DNA of 64,000 nt from JBMOLK01 sp049325575 (GTDB lineage: Bacteria > Bacillota > Clostridia > Acetivibrionales > Acetivibrionaceae), in the NCBI GenBank assembly GCA_049325575.1, contig JBMOLK010000174.1:8897-72896 (forward strand). Reading direction: 5' to 3'. The notes beneath the pieces are model-generated. The model saw nothing but the letters and a program-made list of their open reading frames with translations, was not told the origin of the DNA and ran no database searches. The translations under genes were made by a program, and so were the position numbers. Positions within the stretch are counted from its first letter, which is position 1. Every line of letters starts with the position of its first letter. Below, piece after piece: positions 1 to 8,108 of this stretch.

Positions 1-428
1 TTTTCATTCAATCTGTCAGCAAGCCCTTTATTTGTGAGGAAGTCCAAATCACCTTTAAAGGTTTCAAGTGAAACTGCATTTGATAGTCTTACTTTGGCAG
101 AGCGTGTTGCACTACCTTCACCTTTTTTTGTTTTCATATATCCAAAAAAGTCTATTTCCGGATAGTCTTTTATTGTTGCATCAGGCGTGAACTGAATTAC
201 TTTTTTATCTCCACTTCCTTCTGCTTTTACTTCCGCTACTGGTTCACTCAGCTGTTCCACGATATTATAGCGTAGTGCTTGTCTTGATATGTAAGTATAC
301 TGTTCACCGTTTCCTCTTGCCATTTTCTTTAATGATGCTACGTTTCCGATTCCTTCTCCATAATTTGCGCTCTCAGCTTCAAATATCATTGACACTATTA
401 GTCCTTTTGGTTTCATTGATTTTTCCAT
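1..428 (-). CDS. cas7: CRISPR-associated protein Cas7 (Cst2/DevR family), 5'-partial gene
   Basis: This is the N-terminal ~142 residues of a Cas7-type backbone protein that would coat crRNA in a type I-B Cascade complex; the rest lies beyond the left window edge. The visible protein has the family's opening pattern: a short strand (GLIVSMIFEAES), then NYGEGIGNVASLKK, then the region around QYTYISRQALRYNIVE, and later FFGYMKTKKGEG and RSAKVRLSNAVSLE, which I recognise as Cst2/DevR. The ATG overlaps the stop of the upstream cas8 gene by one base (TAATG), so the two are translationally coupled. cas5, cas3 and the adaptation genes are presumably further left, outside the window. Family assignment is from recognised motifs; completeness cannot be judged. 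Confidence 0.85.
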   Translation of the reverse strand, partial: MEKSMKPKGLIVSMIFEAESANYGEGIGNVASLKKMARGNGEQYTYISRQALRYNIVEQLSEPVAEVKAEGSGDKKVIQFTPDATIKDYPEIDFFGYMKTKKGEGSATRSAKVRLSNAVSLETFKGDLDFLTNKGLADRLNE

Positions 429-2107
429 TACTTATCCCCTCCATTTGTAATTTCACTTTTTTTGCCATCTATCAAGCCTGTAACAAAGGCGTATCCAATC
501 GTCTTAAAAACGTTATCATCCTTTAAACAGTCTGTTATAAATGTTGGTATCGGCTTATTTGTGTATAAGTAACAATTCAGTATTGTATCCATAAACATGT
601 TTTTATTGTTTGTTTTCAAAGCATTCAGCAGCCTGTAGGATATTCCATTTAACTTGTTCTCCGAATTCTTGGATTTATAAGCTTCTCTCAAGTAGTAACC
701 TGCACCGCTTGCTGTTTTTACAATATCTTTTTCTGTTCCTTCCATATATCCAACTCCTTTCATGTATTTTAAATTTACATTAATCAAGCTTCTAATATGG
801 CTTTCATTGTATCTTGCATCTTGAGGCTTGGAAATTTTTATTGTTATTACTTTATGGATGAGTATAAATAAATTTTCATTATTTAATAACTTCTTCATCA
901 CCTCATCATACAATCTAAAGAAAGTATTAACCTCTTGAAAGCCGGTTTTTATTATACTATTTAGTTCATCTCGAGAGTCATATAAAACCTTTAGAACATT
1001 TTTGGATAAAAGATTGAATCTGTATTTCTCATCCTCGTATCGAACTACCTGAATGTCTGCAAGCTCATACTTTTCACTGTCATTAATGCTTTCATAGAGA
1101 GCCCTTATCATTGTCCCGAAAGCATTATATATCCCTTTTGATTCTTCATTGTGTAAAATGTCATGCTTAATTCTATAATTTATCCTTACAGAATTTTCTA
1201 CACGTTGATTTTCATTAATAAATATCCCATTTCCATAGACATATGAAAAACCCGCTGGAATACATGAGTATACTAGCTTGCAAACCGGACATACTACAAT
1301 GTCATTAATAAAGTTCCATACATGAGAAGGCTTCCTGTTTGTGTCAAAACCAGTCATATTTAAAAAGCTTAAGTCATTGCTCATATCTTTGATTTTATTG
1401 TTACACATAAAGCAATTATATTTGTGTTTCGAAAGGTCTTGTTTGAGATACTCAAGAGTTTTATCAACAAAGTATTCTTTGTAGTCAATATACATGTCCG
1501 GTATTTTGGTTTGGGCGTTTAAGAATGCTACACCATTCCATGCATTTTTAATTATCGTATATATAATGTTTTTTCCAGCCAAGTATTTTTTTGAGTTTGG
1601 ATCTTTGCAGTAACTAATTATTGCTTTTATTTTTGAAAATACTTCTTTTACATCTTGAATATCAAGCTTTTCGTTTTTTTTAGTTTTTATCTGGTTCAAG
1701 TCTTTTTCTGCTTTTACAATATCAAACTGGTTGTCAGTAAGTTTAAAAGCTGCTTTATAGCTGTTACTGTTCAAATAATATTTAACTGATCCACTTTTTG
1801 TGCCGCTCCCAATATATTGATTTAATACATCCAAAGTCTTTTCATCAAATGACTCAAAGTTTTCATCCTCATGTTTTTTTATAAAACTTTCAAAGCTTAC
1901 TACTTTGTACCATGATAGACTACTTTCATATGTATCAATTAAATATTTGAAATACTTCTCTTCAAAATTCTCCAATGCATCTGCCTTAAATACTATATCC
2001 TGTCCAGTAATATCAATCTCATCTTTTGCATGTTGCAAAATATTTACCAGTCCAATAATTCCAGCATTGTAAAGCCAGTCAGCAAGACTTACCTTAATAT
2101 ACCTCAA
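428..2107 (-). CDS. cas8b: Type I-B CRISPR Cascade large subunit Cas8b (Cst1, CXXC-CXXC family)
   Basis: The 559-residue protein carries two zinc-finger-like pairs, C232-x2-C235 (NCFMC) and C273-x2-C276 (VVCPVC). This is the hallmark of the CXXC-CXXC (Cst1) group of Cas8 large subunits, which recognise PAM and target DNA in Cascade. Much of the rest is Lys/Asn-rich and alpha-helical with no other motif I can name. The start is TTG, chosen because a strong GGAGGTGGGGAG ribosome site lies immediately upstream. It sits between cas6 and cas7, 15 nt from cas6 and overlapping cas7 by one base, as expected for a Tneap-type I-B operon. Family identity is well supported by the Cys pattern plus neighbours; sub-subtype is less certain. 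Confidence 0.85.
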   Translation of the reverse strand: MRYIKVSLADWLYNAGIIGLVNILQHAKDEIDITGQDIVFKADALENFEEKYFKYLIDTYESSLSWYKVVSFESFIKKHEDENFESFDEKTLDVLNQYIGSGTKSGSVKYYLNSNSYKAAFKLTDNQFDIVKAEKDLNQIKTKKNEKLDIQDVKEVFSKIKAIISYCKDPNSKKYLAGKNIIYTIIKNAWNGVAFLNAQTKIPDMYIDYKEYFVDKTLEYLKQDLSKHKYNCFMCNNKIKDMSNDLSFLNMTGFDTNRKPSHVWNFINDIVVCPVCKLVYSCIPAGFSYVYGNGIFINENQRVENSVRINYRIKHDILHNEESKGIYNAFGTMIRALYESINDSEKYELADIQVVRYEDEKYRFNLLSKNVLKVLYDSRDELNSIIKTGFQEVNTFFRLYDEVMKKLLNNENLFILIHKVITIKISKPQDARYNESHIRSLINVNLKYMKGVGYMEGTEKDIVKTASGAGYYLREAYKSKNSENKLNGISYRLLNALKTNNKNMFMDTILNCYLYTNKPIPTFITDCLKDDNVFKTIGYAFVTGLIDGKKSEITNGGDK

Positions 2108-2122
2108 CTCCCCACCTCCTCA

Positions 2123-2854
2123 TCAATAAACTACATCAAGCATCCCAAAACCCTGGCTCCTCTTAAATCCAAGACCTAGAGCGTACAAGTCCCTCAGATC
2201 TTCCTTTGCCCCACATAGCTTAAAAACACCCATGTATGAATTAATACACATATGCTGCCTGTCCGTTTTCTCCTCAAATCCCCTTATATCTTCCCTTACA
2301 ACAACCTTTTTCATTTTTACACTTTCAAATAATAATTTCTCCTTCAAGCCTATCCCTCTGCAGTTTTCCAATACCTTATTAGCTATGTAGTTTAATTCCT
2401 CTGCAAACCCTTCGTCTTCGATCTTCATGAAATAATTACTCCGGTTTTTAACACATATAGGTGAAAGAGTCTTAAACAACATTTCACCTGATGTAATATC
2501 CTTTTCCTTTAACATACCTATACCGGCCCTCTTTAGTGTGTAGTCCTTATATGTAAATTCAAATATCTTAAGAAGCCCGTTATAGAGATAAATCAAAAAT
2601 TCCGTATCAGGAGAACTAACCACAAAGGACACTCTGTCATTAACCTTCATAGAGTCTCCTTCTATCTCATAATCCTTGATATCAACAGAAAAGCAAAAAT
2701 TCTTGCTTCTTTTATTTGCCTTCCCATTAAAGGTATAAAGTTTGTTGAAATACTCCTGATTAGACTTCTTTAAGGCCTCCTTAATAAGGCTTACAAACAT
2801 CATATTGTGGGAAATAGGAATTATATCAGTTACAAAATCACATTTTAATCTCAC
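2123..2854 (-). CDS. cas6: CRISPR pre-crRNA endoribonuclease Cas6
   Basis: Cas6 cuts pre-crRNA within repeats and usually keeps the 3' stem. The ~243-residue protein ends in the diagnostic glycine-rich loop (ALGLGFKRSQGFGMLDVV) that closes the second ferredoxin-like fold, and it has the typical opening RLKCDFVTDIIPISHN. A histidine near position 30 in the N-terminal domain may serve as the catalytic base; this is inference. An upstream in-frame GTG at 2863 overlaps the ribosome site, while GAAGGGGG is well spaced from the GTG at 2854, so I prefer the latter. First cas gene of the operon, following the WYL regulator by about 40 nt. Confidence 0.88.
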   Translation of the reverse strand: MRLKCDFVTDIIPISHNMMFVSLIKEALKKSNQEYFNKLYTFNGKANKRSKNFCFSVDIKDYEIEGDSMKVNDRVSFVVSSPDTEFLIYLYNGLLKIFEFTYKDYTLKRAGIGMLKEKDITSGEMLFKTLSPICVKNRSNYFMKIEDEGFAEELNYIANKVLENCRGIGLKEKLLFESVKMKKVVVREDIRGFEEKTDRQHMCINSYMGVFKLCGAKEDLRDLYALGLGFKRSQGFGMLDVVY

Positions 2855-2897
2855 TTTTGTCACCCCCTTCCATGAAATCTATTACAATTTTATACCC

Positions 2898-3866
2898 TTA
2901 TCCGGGCATATCATTGCACAAATATAATTTTTTCATATTACTTATTTCTTCTTTTATTTCATTAACGATTTCCTGTGGTTCCAGCACAATAACAGCAGAG
3001 CCCATACCTAAAATCCAGCTTTTTATTTCGGTAAGTCCTCTCATTTTTGCCTCATATATAATTGAGTTATCACTATTCTCAGTTATAACCTGATTCTTAA
3101 CCCATATTTTTTCCTTTATAATCTGAGACATTGGAGGCATTATTTTGAGTTTGATATTGTACTCTTCTCCTTTATATATCCCGAAACAGTTTTCCATGCT
3201 TTTTCTAATATTAAAATTTTCATCCTTGGGAAAGCTCTTATCTAAAACCTCATACTCCTTTATCCTGGATATTTTGAAGTCGCGAATTTCTTTCTTTAAT
3301 TCGCAATAGCCTATAAAATACATATCCTGCTTGTATTGTAAGGTCGCATAAGGTCGAACTATTCTTTTTCTCTCTCCCGACCGTAATGAAGTATATACAA
3401 TATTAAGCTTCTTTCTTAAAAGTACTGCTGTATGAATATCCATCAGCTTTTTTCTTTCAAATTCTCCATCTATATCTGAAAGAGTATCCTTAGCCATGTG
3501 GCTGTTAAAGTCGCCGATTTCAGTCTTTCTAACGGAATTAGTTATACTAAGCTTTAAAACTAGATTTGATATATCTTCAGAAGCAATATGACCAGAATCC
3601 TTGAGATACTTTTCTATAAGCTGTAATGAATACTGCTCCTGTAGTGAAATATTAAGACCAAGCAAAAACTTGTCGTTTAATAGTTTATAACCTCCATACT
3701 TCCCTCTTTCAGAATCGATATAAATTCCTGCACACTCCAGATCATCTCTATACCTTCTTACGGTTCTTTCGTCAATTTCCATTAAAGAAGCAATTTCTGA
3801 TACCTTCATTTTTCCTTTAGCTTGTAACAAGAGATACATTTTTAGTGCTTTACCGATTTGGCTCAC
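2898..3866 (-). CDS. WYL-domain helix-turn-helix transcriptional regulator
   Basis: 322 residues: an N-terminal DeoR-like winged helix-turn-helix (about residues 1-60; KMKVSEIASLMEIDERTVRRY), then a WYL domain (about 130-215; the region GERKRIVRPYATLQYKQDMY then FIGYCELKKEIRDFKISRI), then a C-terminal WCX-like extension. WYL proteins are one-component regulators and are repeatedly found beside CRISPR-Cas operons, where some respond to nucleotides. The start is GTG with a GAAGGTG ribosome site. It lies directly upstream of and co-directional with cas6, so it probably controls the cas genes and itself. On the minus strand a -10-like TATAAT lies near 3933-3940. An inverted pair TGAACA/TGTTCA at about 3899-3932 could be an operator, unproven. 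Confidence 0.88.
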   Translation of the reverse strand: MSQIGKALKMYLLLQAKGKMKVSEIASLMEIDERTVRRYRDDLECAGIYIDSERGKYGGYKLLNDKFLLGLNISLQEQYSLQLIEKYLKDSGHIASEDISNLVLKLSITNSVRKTEIGDFNSHMAKDTLSDIDGEFERKKLMDIHTAVLLRKKLNIVYTSLRSGERKRIVRPYATLQYKQDMYFIGYCELKKEIRDFKISRIKEYEVLDKSFPKDENFNIRKSMENCFGIYKGEEYNIKLKIMPPMSQIIKEKIWVKNQVITENSDNSIIYEAKMRGLTEIKSWILGMGSAVIVLEPQEIVNEIKEEISNMKKLYLCNDMPG

Positions 3867-3998
3867 ATTTTATCACCTTCTATCATAAAATGAAAAAATG
3901 AACAACTTATTCCACGTGATTTCCTGTTCACATTATATCAAATTATTATACTTAATTGGAATACTTTTTTATTCCTGGAAGTGTAAAATACAAAAATC

Positions 3999-4027
3999 TT
4001 GCCAAATTCTGTCCGATATTATATAAT
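3999..4027 (+). promoter_or_regulatory. Sigma-A-type promoter of the structured RNA
   Basis: TTGCCA at 3999-4004 and a perfect TATAAT at 4022-4027 are separated by exactly 17 nt. Transcription would begin near 4034, just before the folded region. It points away from the WYL regulator. Confidence 0.7.
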
Positions 4028-4033
4028 CGACGT

Positions 4034-4185
4034 GGGGAAAAATTAAAAAGGTCGCCGTGACCTGTAAGTGCGGGAACACTTACAGGCTCATGCAGGTGGG
4101 ACTAGCACCTACACGTGTAGCATACGCTACCACAAGCAACCTTATGTTATTATAGTATAATTCTGTCTTTTTATCAATAACATAA
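4034..4185 (+). ncRNA. Candidate structured RNA (four-helix junction), riboswitch-like or stand-alone
   Basis: By eye the transcript folds into a multi-branched structure. P1 pairs 4048-4055 with 4136-4143 (one mismatch). It encloses three hairpins. P2 is 4056-4070 with 4077-4092, 15 pairs around one bulged C, loop CGGGAA. P3 is 4094-4098 with 4106-4110. P4 is 4117-4121 with 4126-4130. A further perfect 10-bp repeat (TTATGTTATT/AATAACATAA, 4142-4151 and 4176-4185) follows and abuts a strong terminator at 4186. A good promoter precedes it and a small gene follows. I do not recognise a known Rfam class. It could be a riboswitch acting by attenuation or a free small RNA. Confidence 0.55.
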
Positions 4186-4230
4186 AGTACATGTGTAGGT
4201 TTTGGCCTGCGCATGTACTTTTTAGTTTTT
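4186..4230 (+). terminator. Strong intrinsic terminator downstream of the structured RNA
   Basis: A 14-bp uninterrupted stem (4186-4199 with 4206-4219, two G-U pairs, loop TTTTGG) is followed by TTTTTAGTTTTT. It lies between the structured RNA and the small gene at 4266, so either it ends a small RNA or it attenuates that gene. Confidence 0.85.
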
Positions 4231-4265
4231 CCCCTTCAAAGAAAACTTTGAGGGGGAAGATATAT

Positions 4266-4595
4266 ATGAGCTGTGACCCGAAAAAATGGAAGGGTTTTGA
4301 GGAATTCCTGACTTGCTGTGAGATTGAGAGACTTGAGCAGATTGATTACAGGCTTGAAAATTCGGAAGACTTTCAAGCCCTTTCCGAAAAGGAAAGTCAG
4401 CTTTTCGAACTTCTAAAGTCGAATCTATCGGATGAATCAAAAGATCTGCTGATAAAGTATACAAGCATCCTATACGAAATGATGTATTTAAAATCCAACT
4501 ACTTTTACAAGCATGGTTTTAGCGACTCCCTACTGTTTACCAAATCATTGTTGGGAGATAAGGGGGATATTCACCTGAATGTCAAAATTCTATAG
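4266..4595 (+). CDS. Small hypothetical protein (DUF6809-like)
   Basis: The 109-residue acidic, helical protein has no signal peptide or membrane segment. It opens with a Cys-containing MSCDPKKWKGFEEF and has a conserved-looking tail segment YLKSNYFYKHGFSDSLLF. The Tyr/His-Gly-Phe pattern reminds me of the DUF6809 family of small clostridial proteins; this is a tentative match. I chose the ATG at 4266 over an upstream in-frame ATG at 4191 because GAGGGGG at 4250-4256 is well placed, and because the upstream 25 residues would be read through the terminator hairpin. Expression may depend on read-through of that terminator. Function unknown. Confidence 0.6.
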   Translation: MSCDPKKWKGFEEFLTCCEIERLEQIDYRLENSEDFQALSEKESQLFELLKSNLSDESKDLLIKYTSILYEMMYLKSNYFYKHGFSDSLLFTKSLLGDKGDIHLNVKIL

Positions 4596-4699
4596 ACTTC
4601 GTTAGAACAATATGCACCGATAGTTAGTAGTCTCCTAGAAGGCTTATTTTATTTGTCTCGGCTTGATACTTATACTACTGGCAAAAAGAATTAAACATT

Positions 4700-5013
4700 T
4701 GCTGTTAGAGAATATCCCTCCAAGGCCCTTACAAATGCCATCAGTAAGTGCATTCGATATGCAAACACTATCGTTATAGTCGATACAAAATTAACTGAAA
4801 ATAATAATATAGAGGTTACTACTTGTGATAATGACCCAGGATTTGGTGCTAATGAGCTCTCAAATACTTTCCAAGGGTTCTATAAGGGCAAGAAAGTCCA
4901 TTTGGTGCAGGGTTTGGCTATTAGCAAAATATTATAAAGCTGCACCACGGGAAAATTATTTCCAAAACTTAGCATCAGGTGCCTTGTTTAAGATTTTACT
5001 ACCGGTAAAATAG
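4700..5013 (+). pseudogene. Decayed histidine kinase, ATPase (HATPase_c) domain remnant
   Basis: Translating the plus strand with frame changes recovers the C-terminal catalytic domain of a sensor kinase. There is an N-box-like NAISKCIRYAN (from about 4737), a G1-box-like CDNDPGFG, the F-box-like FQGFYKGKK, and, after a frame change near 4912, a G2-like GAGLAISKI followed by KLHHGKI and a final GALFKILLPVK ending at 5013. No sensor or dimerisation domain and no start codon precede it. At least one frameshift and an in-frame stop break it. It is a relic rather than a gene; its parent kinase cannot be named. Confidence 0.75.
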
Positions 5014-5042
5014 TGGATTTTCTCTAAAAATATTGCAGCATC

Positions 5043-6269
5043 TTATTCTTTATAATTATAATTAATCTTCAAGCTATCTTTATCTGCTGCCCATTGAGCC
5101 ATTGGCTGCGGCAATTTATCTGCATAGTTCTTATCATTTGTATAATAATTAATGCTATCTTCTGCAATTACTGCAGCATAAATATGCTCATCAGAAACTA
5201 TATAGTAGCAGTAACCATACATTCCTCTTAATAAAGACTCTCCAGCGTTTGCCTTTTTCCCGTCTAAAACTACTTCTGAATAATTGACACCTTGCGTATA
5301 TTGGATGAATGTTCCATACTCCTCACCTACAAGTCTCTTAAATAATTCGTCTTGCTCGTTAGTATTAACAATTCCAACCTGCAGTGCTGAAGGCATGGAA
5401 ATATCTACTTTCCCTTTCTTATAGGCAGCGTCAAAACCTACTCCCGCGCCACAAGAATAGCTGTACATATTGGAGTTGAGGTATAATTCATCATCTCCCA
5501 GTTTAAACTCAAAAAATACATTTTCTTGATTTTCATCGTCTGTCTTATCATTAAATATGGTCTTGGCAACATTATTGCTTATAATTCCAAAACTGCCTAA
5601 CGCCCCGCTATGAGTACCATTGAAGGCACTTAAATCATAAAAAATCAGATCATCAAACAACACTTTGATATCCGCTTGCGAACCTCCAAAATATCCTGAC
5701 CCTTTGCCTGTCCACTGTCCTTCAAACCTCATTGCATCTTTTTCTGTTTGTTTTGGAGGATTAATATTTGAGCCTTCCCTGATTAAATACATTGGATAGA
5801 TATGCTCCCGGTCTCTCCAAAATCCCTGTATGTAGTCTTTTGTTCTAAACAAACCTTGTATATTTCCACCTTCATTAGTGTCCTCTGTCAGTGATATAGT
5901 CTGAAAATCTTTTAAATCATCTCTAATATAGCCTTTTAAATTGATGTTTGTTTTGTACTTGTCATAATAATAAACACCGGAAACCTGATTGCCTGATACA
6001 TCAAATTTTGCATGTATTTTTGCATTTCCTATTGCACCTGTAAACCACGCTTTATCCTCCGGTGTCTTATCAGGGTCAACTGTTTGTTCCCTGGATTCCT
6101 GTTGTTCCTTTGCTGCAGCAGGCTTCTCATTTGTTACAGTGGGCTGCTCCTGATTTTTAGTTGATGGGACCGGCATATCAATATTCTTGTTTGGCTGCTT
6201 CTGTGTACTGTTAGCCGAGCACCCGGTAAACAGTATACCCATAATTATTAATACTAAAAGCTTCTTCAT
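5043..6269 (-). CDS. Secreted lipoprotein of unknown function
   Basis: The 408-residue protein starts with a lipoprotein signal peptide (MKKLLVLIIMGILFTGC, lipobox FTGC, Cys17 lipidated). A disordered Gln/Pro/Thr/Glu-rich tether follows to about residue 70. The rest is probably beta-rich and can be read as two similar blocks, one around WFTGAIGNAKIHAKFDVSG and one around FEGQWTGKGSGYFGG. Each resembles small beta-barrel modules that report change in surface lipoproteins, but I cannot name a family. It is anchored to the outer face of the membrane. It lies 23 nt downstream of the TPR gene and may be cotranscribed with it. Confidence 0.75.
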   Translation of the reverse strand: MKKLLVLIIMGILFTGCSANSTQKQPNKNIDMPVPSTKNQEQPTVTNEKPAAAKEQQESREQTVDPDKTPEDKAWFTGAIGNAKIHAKFDVSGNQVSGVYYYDKYKTNINLKGYIRDDLKDFQTISLTEDTNEGGNIQGLFRTKDYIQGFWRDREHIYPMYLIREGSNINPPKQTEKDAMRFEGQWTGKGSGYFGGSQADIKVLFDDLIFYDLSAFNGTHSGALGSFGIISNNVAKTIFNDKTDDENQENVFFEFKLGDDELYLNSNMYSYSCGAGVGFDAAYKKGKVDISMPSALQVGIVNTNEQDELFKRLVGEEYGTFIQYTQGVNYSEVVLDGKKANAGESLLRGMYGYCYYIVSDEHIYAAVIAEDSINYYTNDKNYADKLPQPMAQWAADKDSLKINYNYKE

Positions 6270-6292
6270 TAACTTCCCTCCAAATAAACTGA

Positions 6293-7123
6293 TTAATAGG
6301 TTTTCTTTTTATATATGAATGCTGCCAGAAAAGCCAAATATATGAGTGCCGGAATAAAGTAAACATATGTTATGATCCTGCTTTGGTCAAACCTTAACAT
6401 TAAAACCGCAGCAATCCAGAGGACAATAAATATACTTCCTTTCTTAAGTTTCTCTTCTACATCCATCATATTAAAGAAATAATTAGCTTCCTCATTCATT
6501 GGATCAACGCTCAAAACCCTTCCATAGTATTCTCTGGCTTCCTTCCAATTCTTCATGTAGGCTTCAGCTCTTGCTGTAAATAGGAGTTTGTTTTTCTCTG
6601 AAGCTCCTGTATTCATATACATCCTGATCAATTCTTTCAATTGCTCTTTATTCTTATTGCGTTTTGAGGTAAGCAGTATATATCGAAGTACGATTGTATT
6701 TGTACATTCGTCATTAATAGCTTCCTCCAGTATTCTTATGCCTTCCTCTTTTTTGCCTCTTCTCCATAAAGAATACCCATATATAGCCTTGGCATCAACT
6801 TCACCCGGACTTATTCTGTTTACCTCATTATAGCAATCATCCACATTAGTAAAATCATCCTTTTCGTTATAGCACACCATCAGCATGATATACACTGCCA
6901 ATGGCCTCATTCCCAGCTCCAATGACTTTAAACATAACTCGATTGAATCATCAACGCTTCCAAGATAGTATTCGCATACAGACATATCATAATATACATA
7001 GGGGTATTCAGGATATTTTGAGATTAAATCCGAAGCAATCGACTTTGCTCTTTCATAACGCCCCATGCTAATAAAATGCCGTACTTGATTTCTTATCCTC
7101 CGGGGCTCTTCATTTTTATCCAT
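6293..7123 (-). CDS. TPR-repeat protein with C-terminal membrane anchor
   Basis: 276 residues from the ATG at 7123 (MDKNEEPRRI), preferred over an in-frame TTG six codons upstream because GGAGGG sits 5 nt before it. Several tetratricopeptide helices fill residues ~15-220 (for example YPYVYYDMSVCEYYLGSVDD and WKEAREYYGRVLSVDPMNEE). They are followed by two hydrophobic segments (about 225-245 and 250-270), ending in a short Lys-rich tail. The topology suggests a cytoplasmic TPR platform tethered to the membrane. It is probably transcribed together with the lipoprotein gene that follows. Partner unknown. Confidence 0.75.
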   Translation of the reverse strand: MDKNEEPRRIRNQVRHFISMGRYERAKSIASDLISKYPEYPYVYYDMSVCEYYLGSVDDSIELCLKSLELGMRPLAVYIMLMVCYNEKDDFTNVDDCYNEVNRISPGEVDAKAIYGYSLWRRGKKEEGIRILEEAINDECTNTIVLRYILLTSKRNKNKEQLKELIRMYMNTGASEKNKLLFTARAEAYMKNWKEAREYYGRVLSVDPMNEEANYFFNMMDVEEKLKKGSIFIVLWIAAVLMLRFDQSRIITYVYFIPALIYLAFLAAFIYKKKTY

Positions 7124-7286
7124 TTTGACCCTCCAAGACAAATGATGCTTAAGATATATTATACCAGAAATTTAGAGACGTCTGTCGTAATTTAATCATT
7201 TACGCATATTACCAATTAAATGGCTAATGAAGCATTTTCACCAATTATCAGTAAAAGGAAGTCCAATTCCCGAATATCATCTATAA

Positions 7287-7321
7287 TCAAAAAACCCCCA
7301 TTTATCTCAAATGGAGGTTTT
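7287..7321 (-). terminator. Intrinsic terminator of the GntR-ABC operon
   Basis: AAAACCCCCATTT (7291-7303) and AAATGGAGGTTTT (7309-7321) pair with one mismatch. Read on the minus strand the stem ends in a T-rich tail, 23 nt past the permease stop. Confidence 0.85.
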
Positions 7322-7343
7322 AGTAATATGCTATATACAAAGA

Positions 7344-8108
7344 TTATTCCTTAACAACTGCTTTCTTCGTAAGAAGATATATCAGTCCTGTAAATATTAC
7401 TCCTAGAACACCAAAGCTTAACACTGCCATATATGGATTGCGGCTTTGCCAACCAAAGGCACCGGTAATAAAGCTGCCAATGGAATTCCGGAATGATGCC
7501 GGCAGCATGGTAAATATGTTATAAGTTAACGTTATTACTATTGTAGGAATAATAGAGACTATAACCTTCATAATTGTATTGCTTCTATAGTAAACCAGAG
7601 TAATTAAAATTCCCAACAAAAATATCATGCTGTATACAGCAAAATTCCATATTATTGTACTTAGCAGGGTGTAAATGTCATTTGCCTGGGTCCATACGAA
7701 ACTGCCGGTATTCCAATCCCTCATTCCGGTGTCTCTATATGAGCCATATATAGTATCAAAATTGGTAGGGCAGTTTACAAAAACATTGTAAACCCTATTT
7801 ATGATTAAATCTATAACCGACATTGCAAAGGCTATTGGAAATACTGCAAGTATAAGGCCCTTAAAGAGAGCTTTTCTTGAAATGTTATTTGCCTGTGAAA
7901 ATCTAAAGTTGCTTTTGAACGAATTAAGTCCTGCTATCAGTAAAAATACAGCAGATGCCATTTCAATGCCGGAGGAACTGATGTTGCCGCCGGAGCGAAC
8001 ATTTGATACAGCAAGAAACATTATTACTATTAAAAATATCCCATAGAAAATACCGATTGGACGTATTGTATCCAGTATCTGAAATTTAGCAATTTTTAAG
8101 CTTTTCAT
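7344..8108 (-). CDS. ABC transporter permease subunit
   Basis: The 254-residue protein has about six hydrophobic segments (near residues 17-35, 45-62, 85-103, 150-180, 185-205 and 225-247) and no other domain. It overlaps the preceding ATPase gene by one base (TAATG). The position as last gene of a GntR-ATPase-permease operon resembles the Ytr-type exporters of Bacillus and Clostridium, which respond to cell-envelope stress or antibiotics. The substrate is not evident from sequence. Confidence 0.82.
   Translation of the reverse strand: MKSLKIAKFQILDTIRPIGIFYGIFLIVIMFLAVSNVRSGGNISSSGIEMASAVFLLIAGLNSFKSNFRFSQANNISRKALFKGLILAVFPIAFAMSVIDLIINRVYNVFVNCPTNFDTIYGSYRDTGMRDWNTGSFVWTQANDIYTLLSTIIWNFAVYSMIFLLGILITLVYYRSNTIMKVIVSIIPTIVITLTYNIFTMLPASFRNSIGSFITGAFGWQSRNPYMAVLSFGVLGVIFTGLIYLLTKKAVVKE

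Noticed and set aside
450..3850. CRISPR repeat-spacer array
   Set aside because: No regularly spaced repeats of 25-40 nt are seen anywhere in the window.
4034..4185. Known riboswitch class (NiCo or c-di-GMP) for the structured RNA
   Set aside because: The four-way shape is similar to NiCo but the conserved purine joints and helix sequences I remember do not match.
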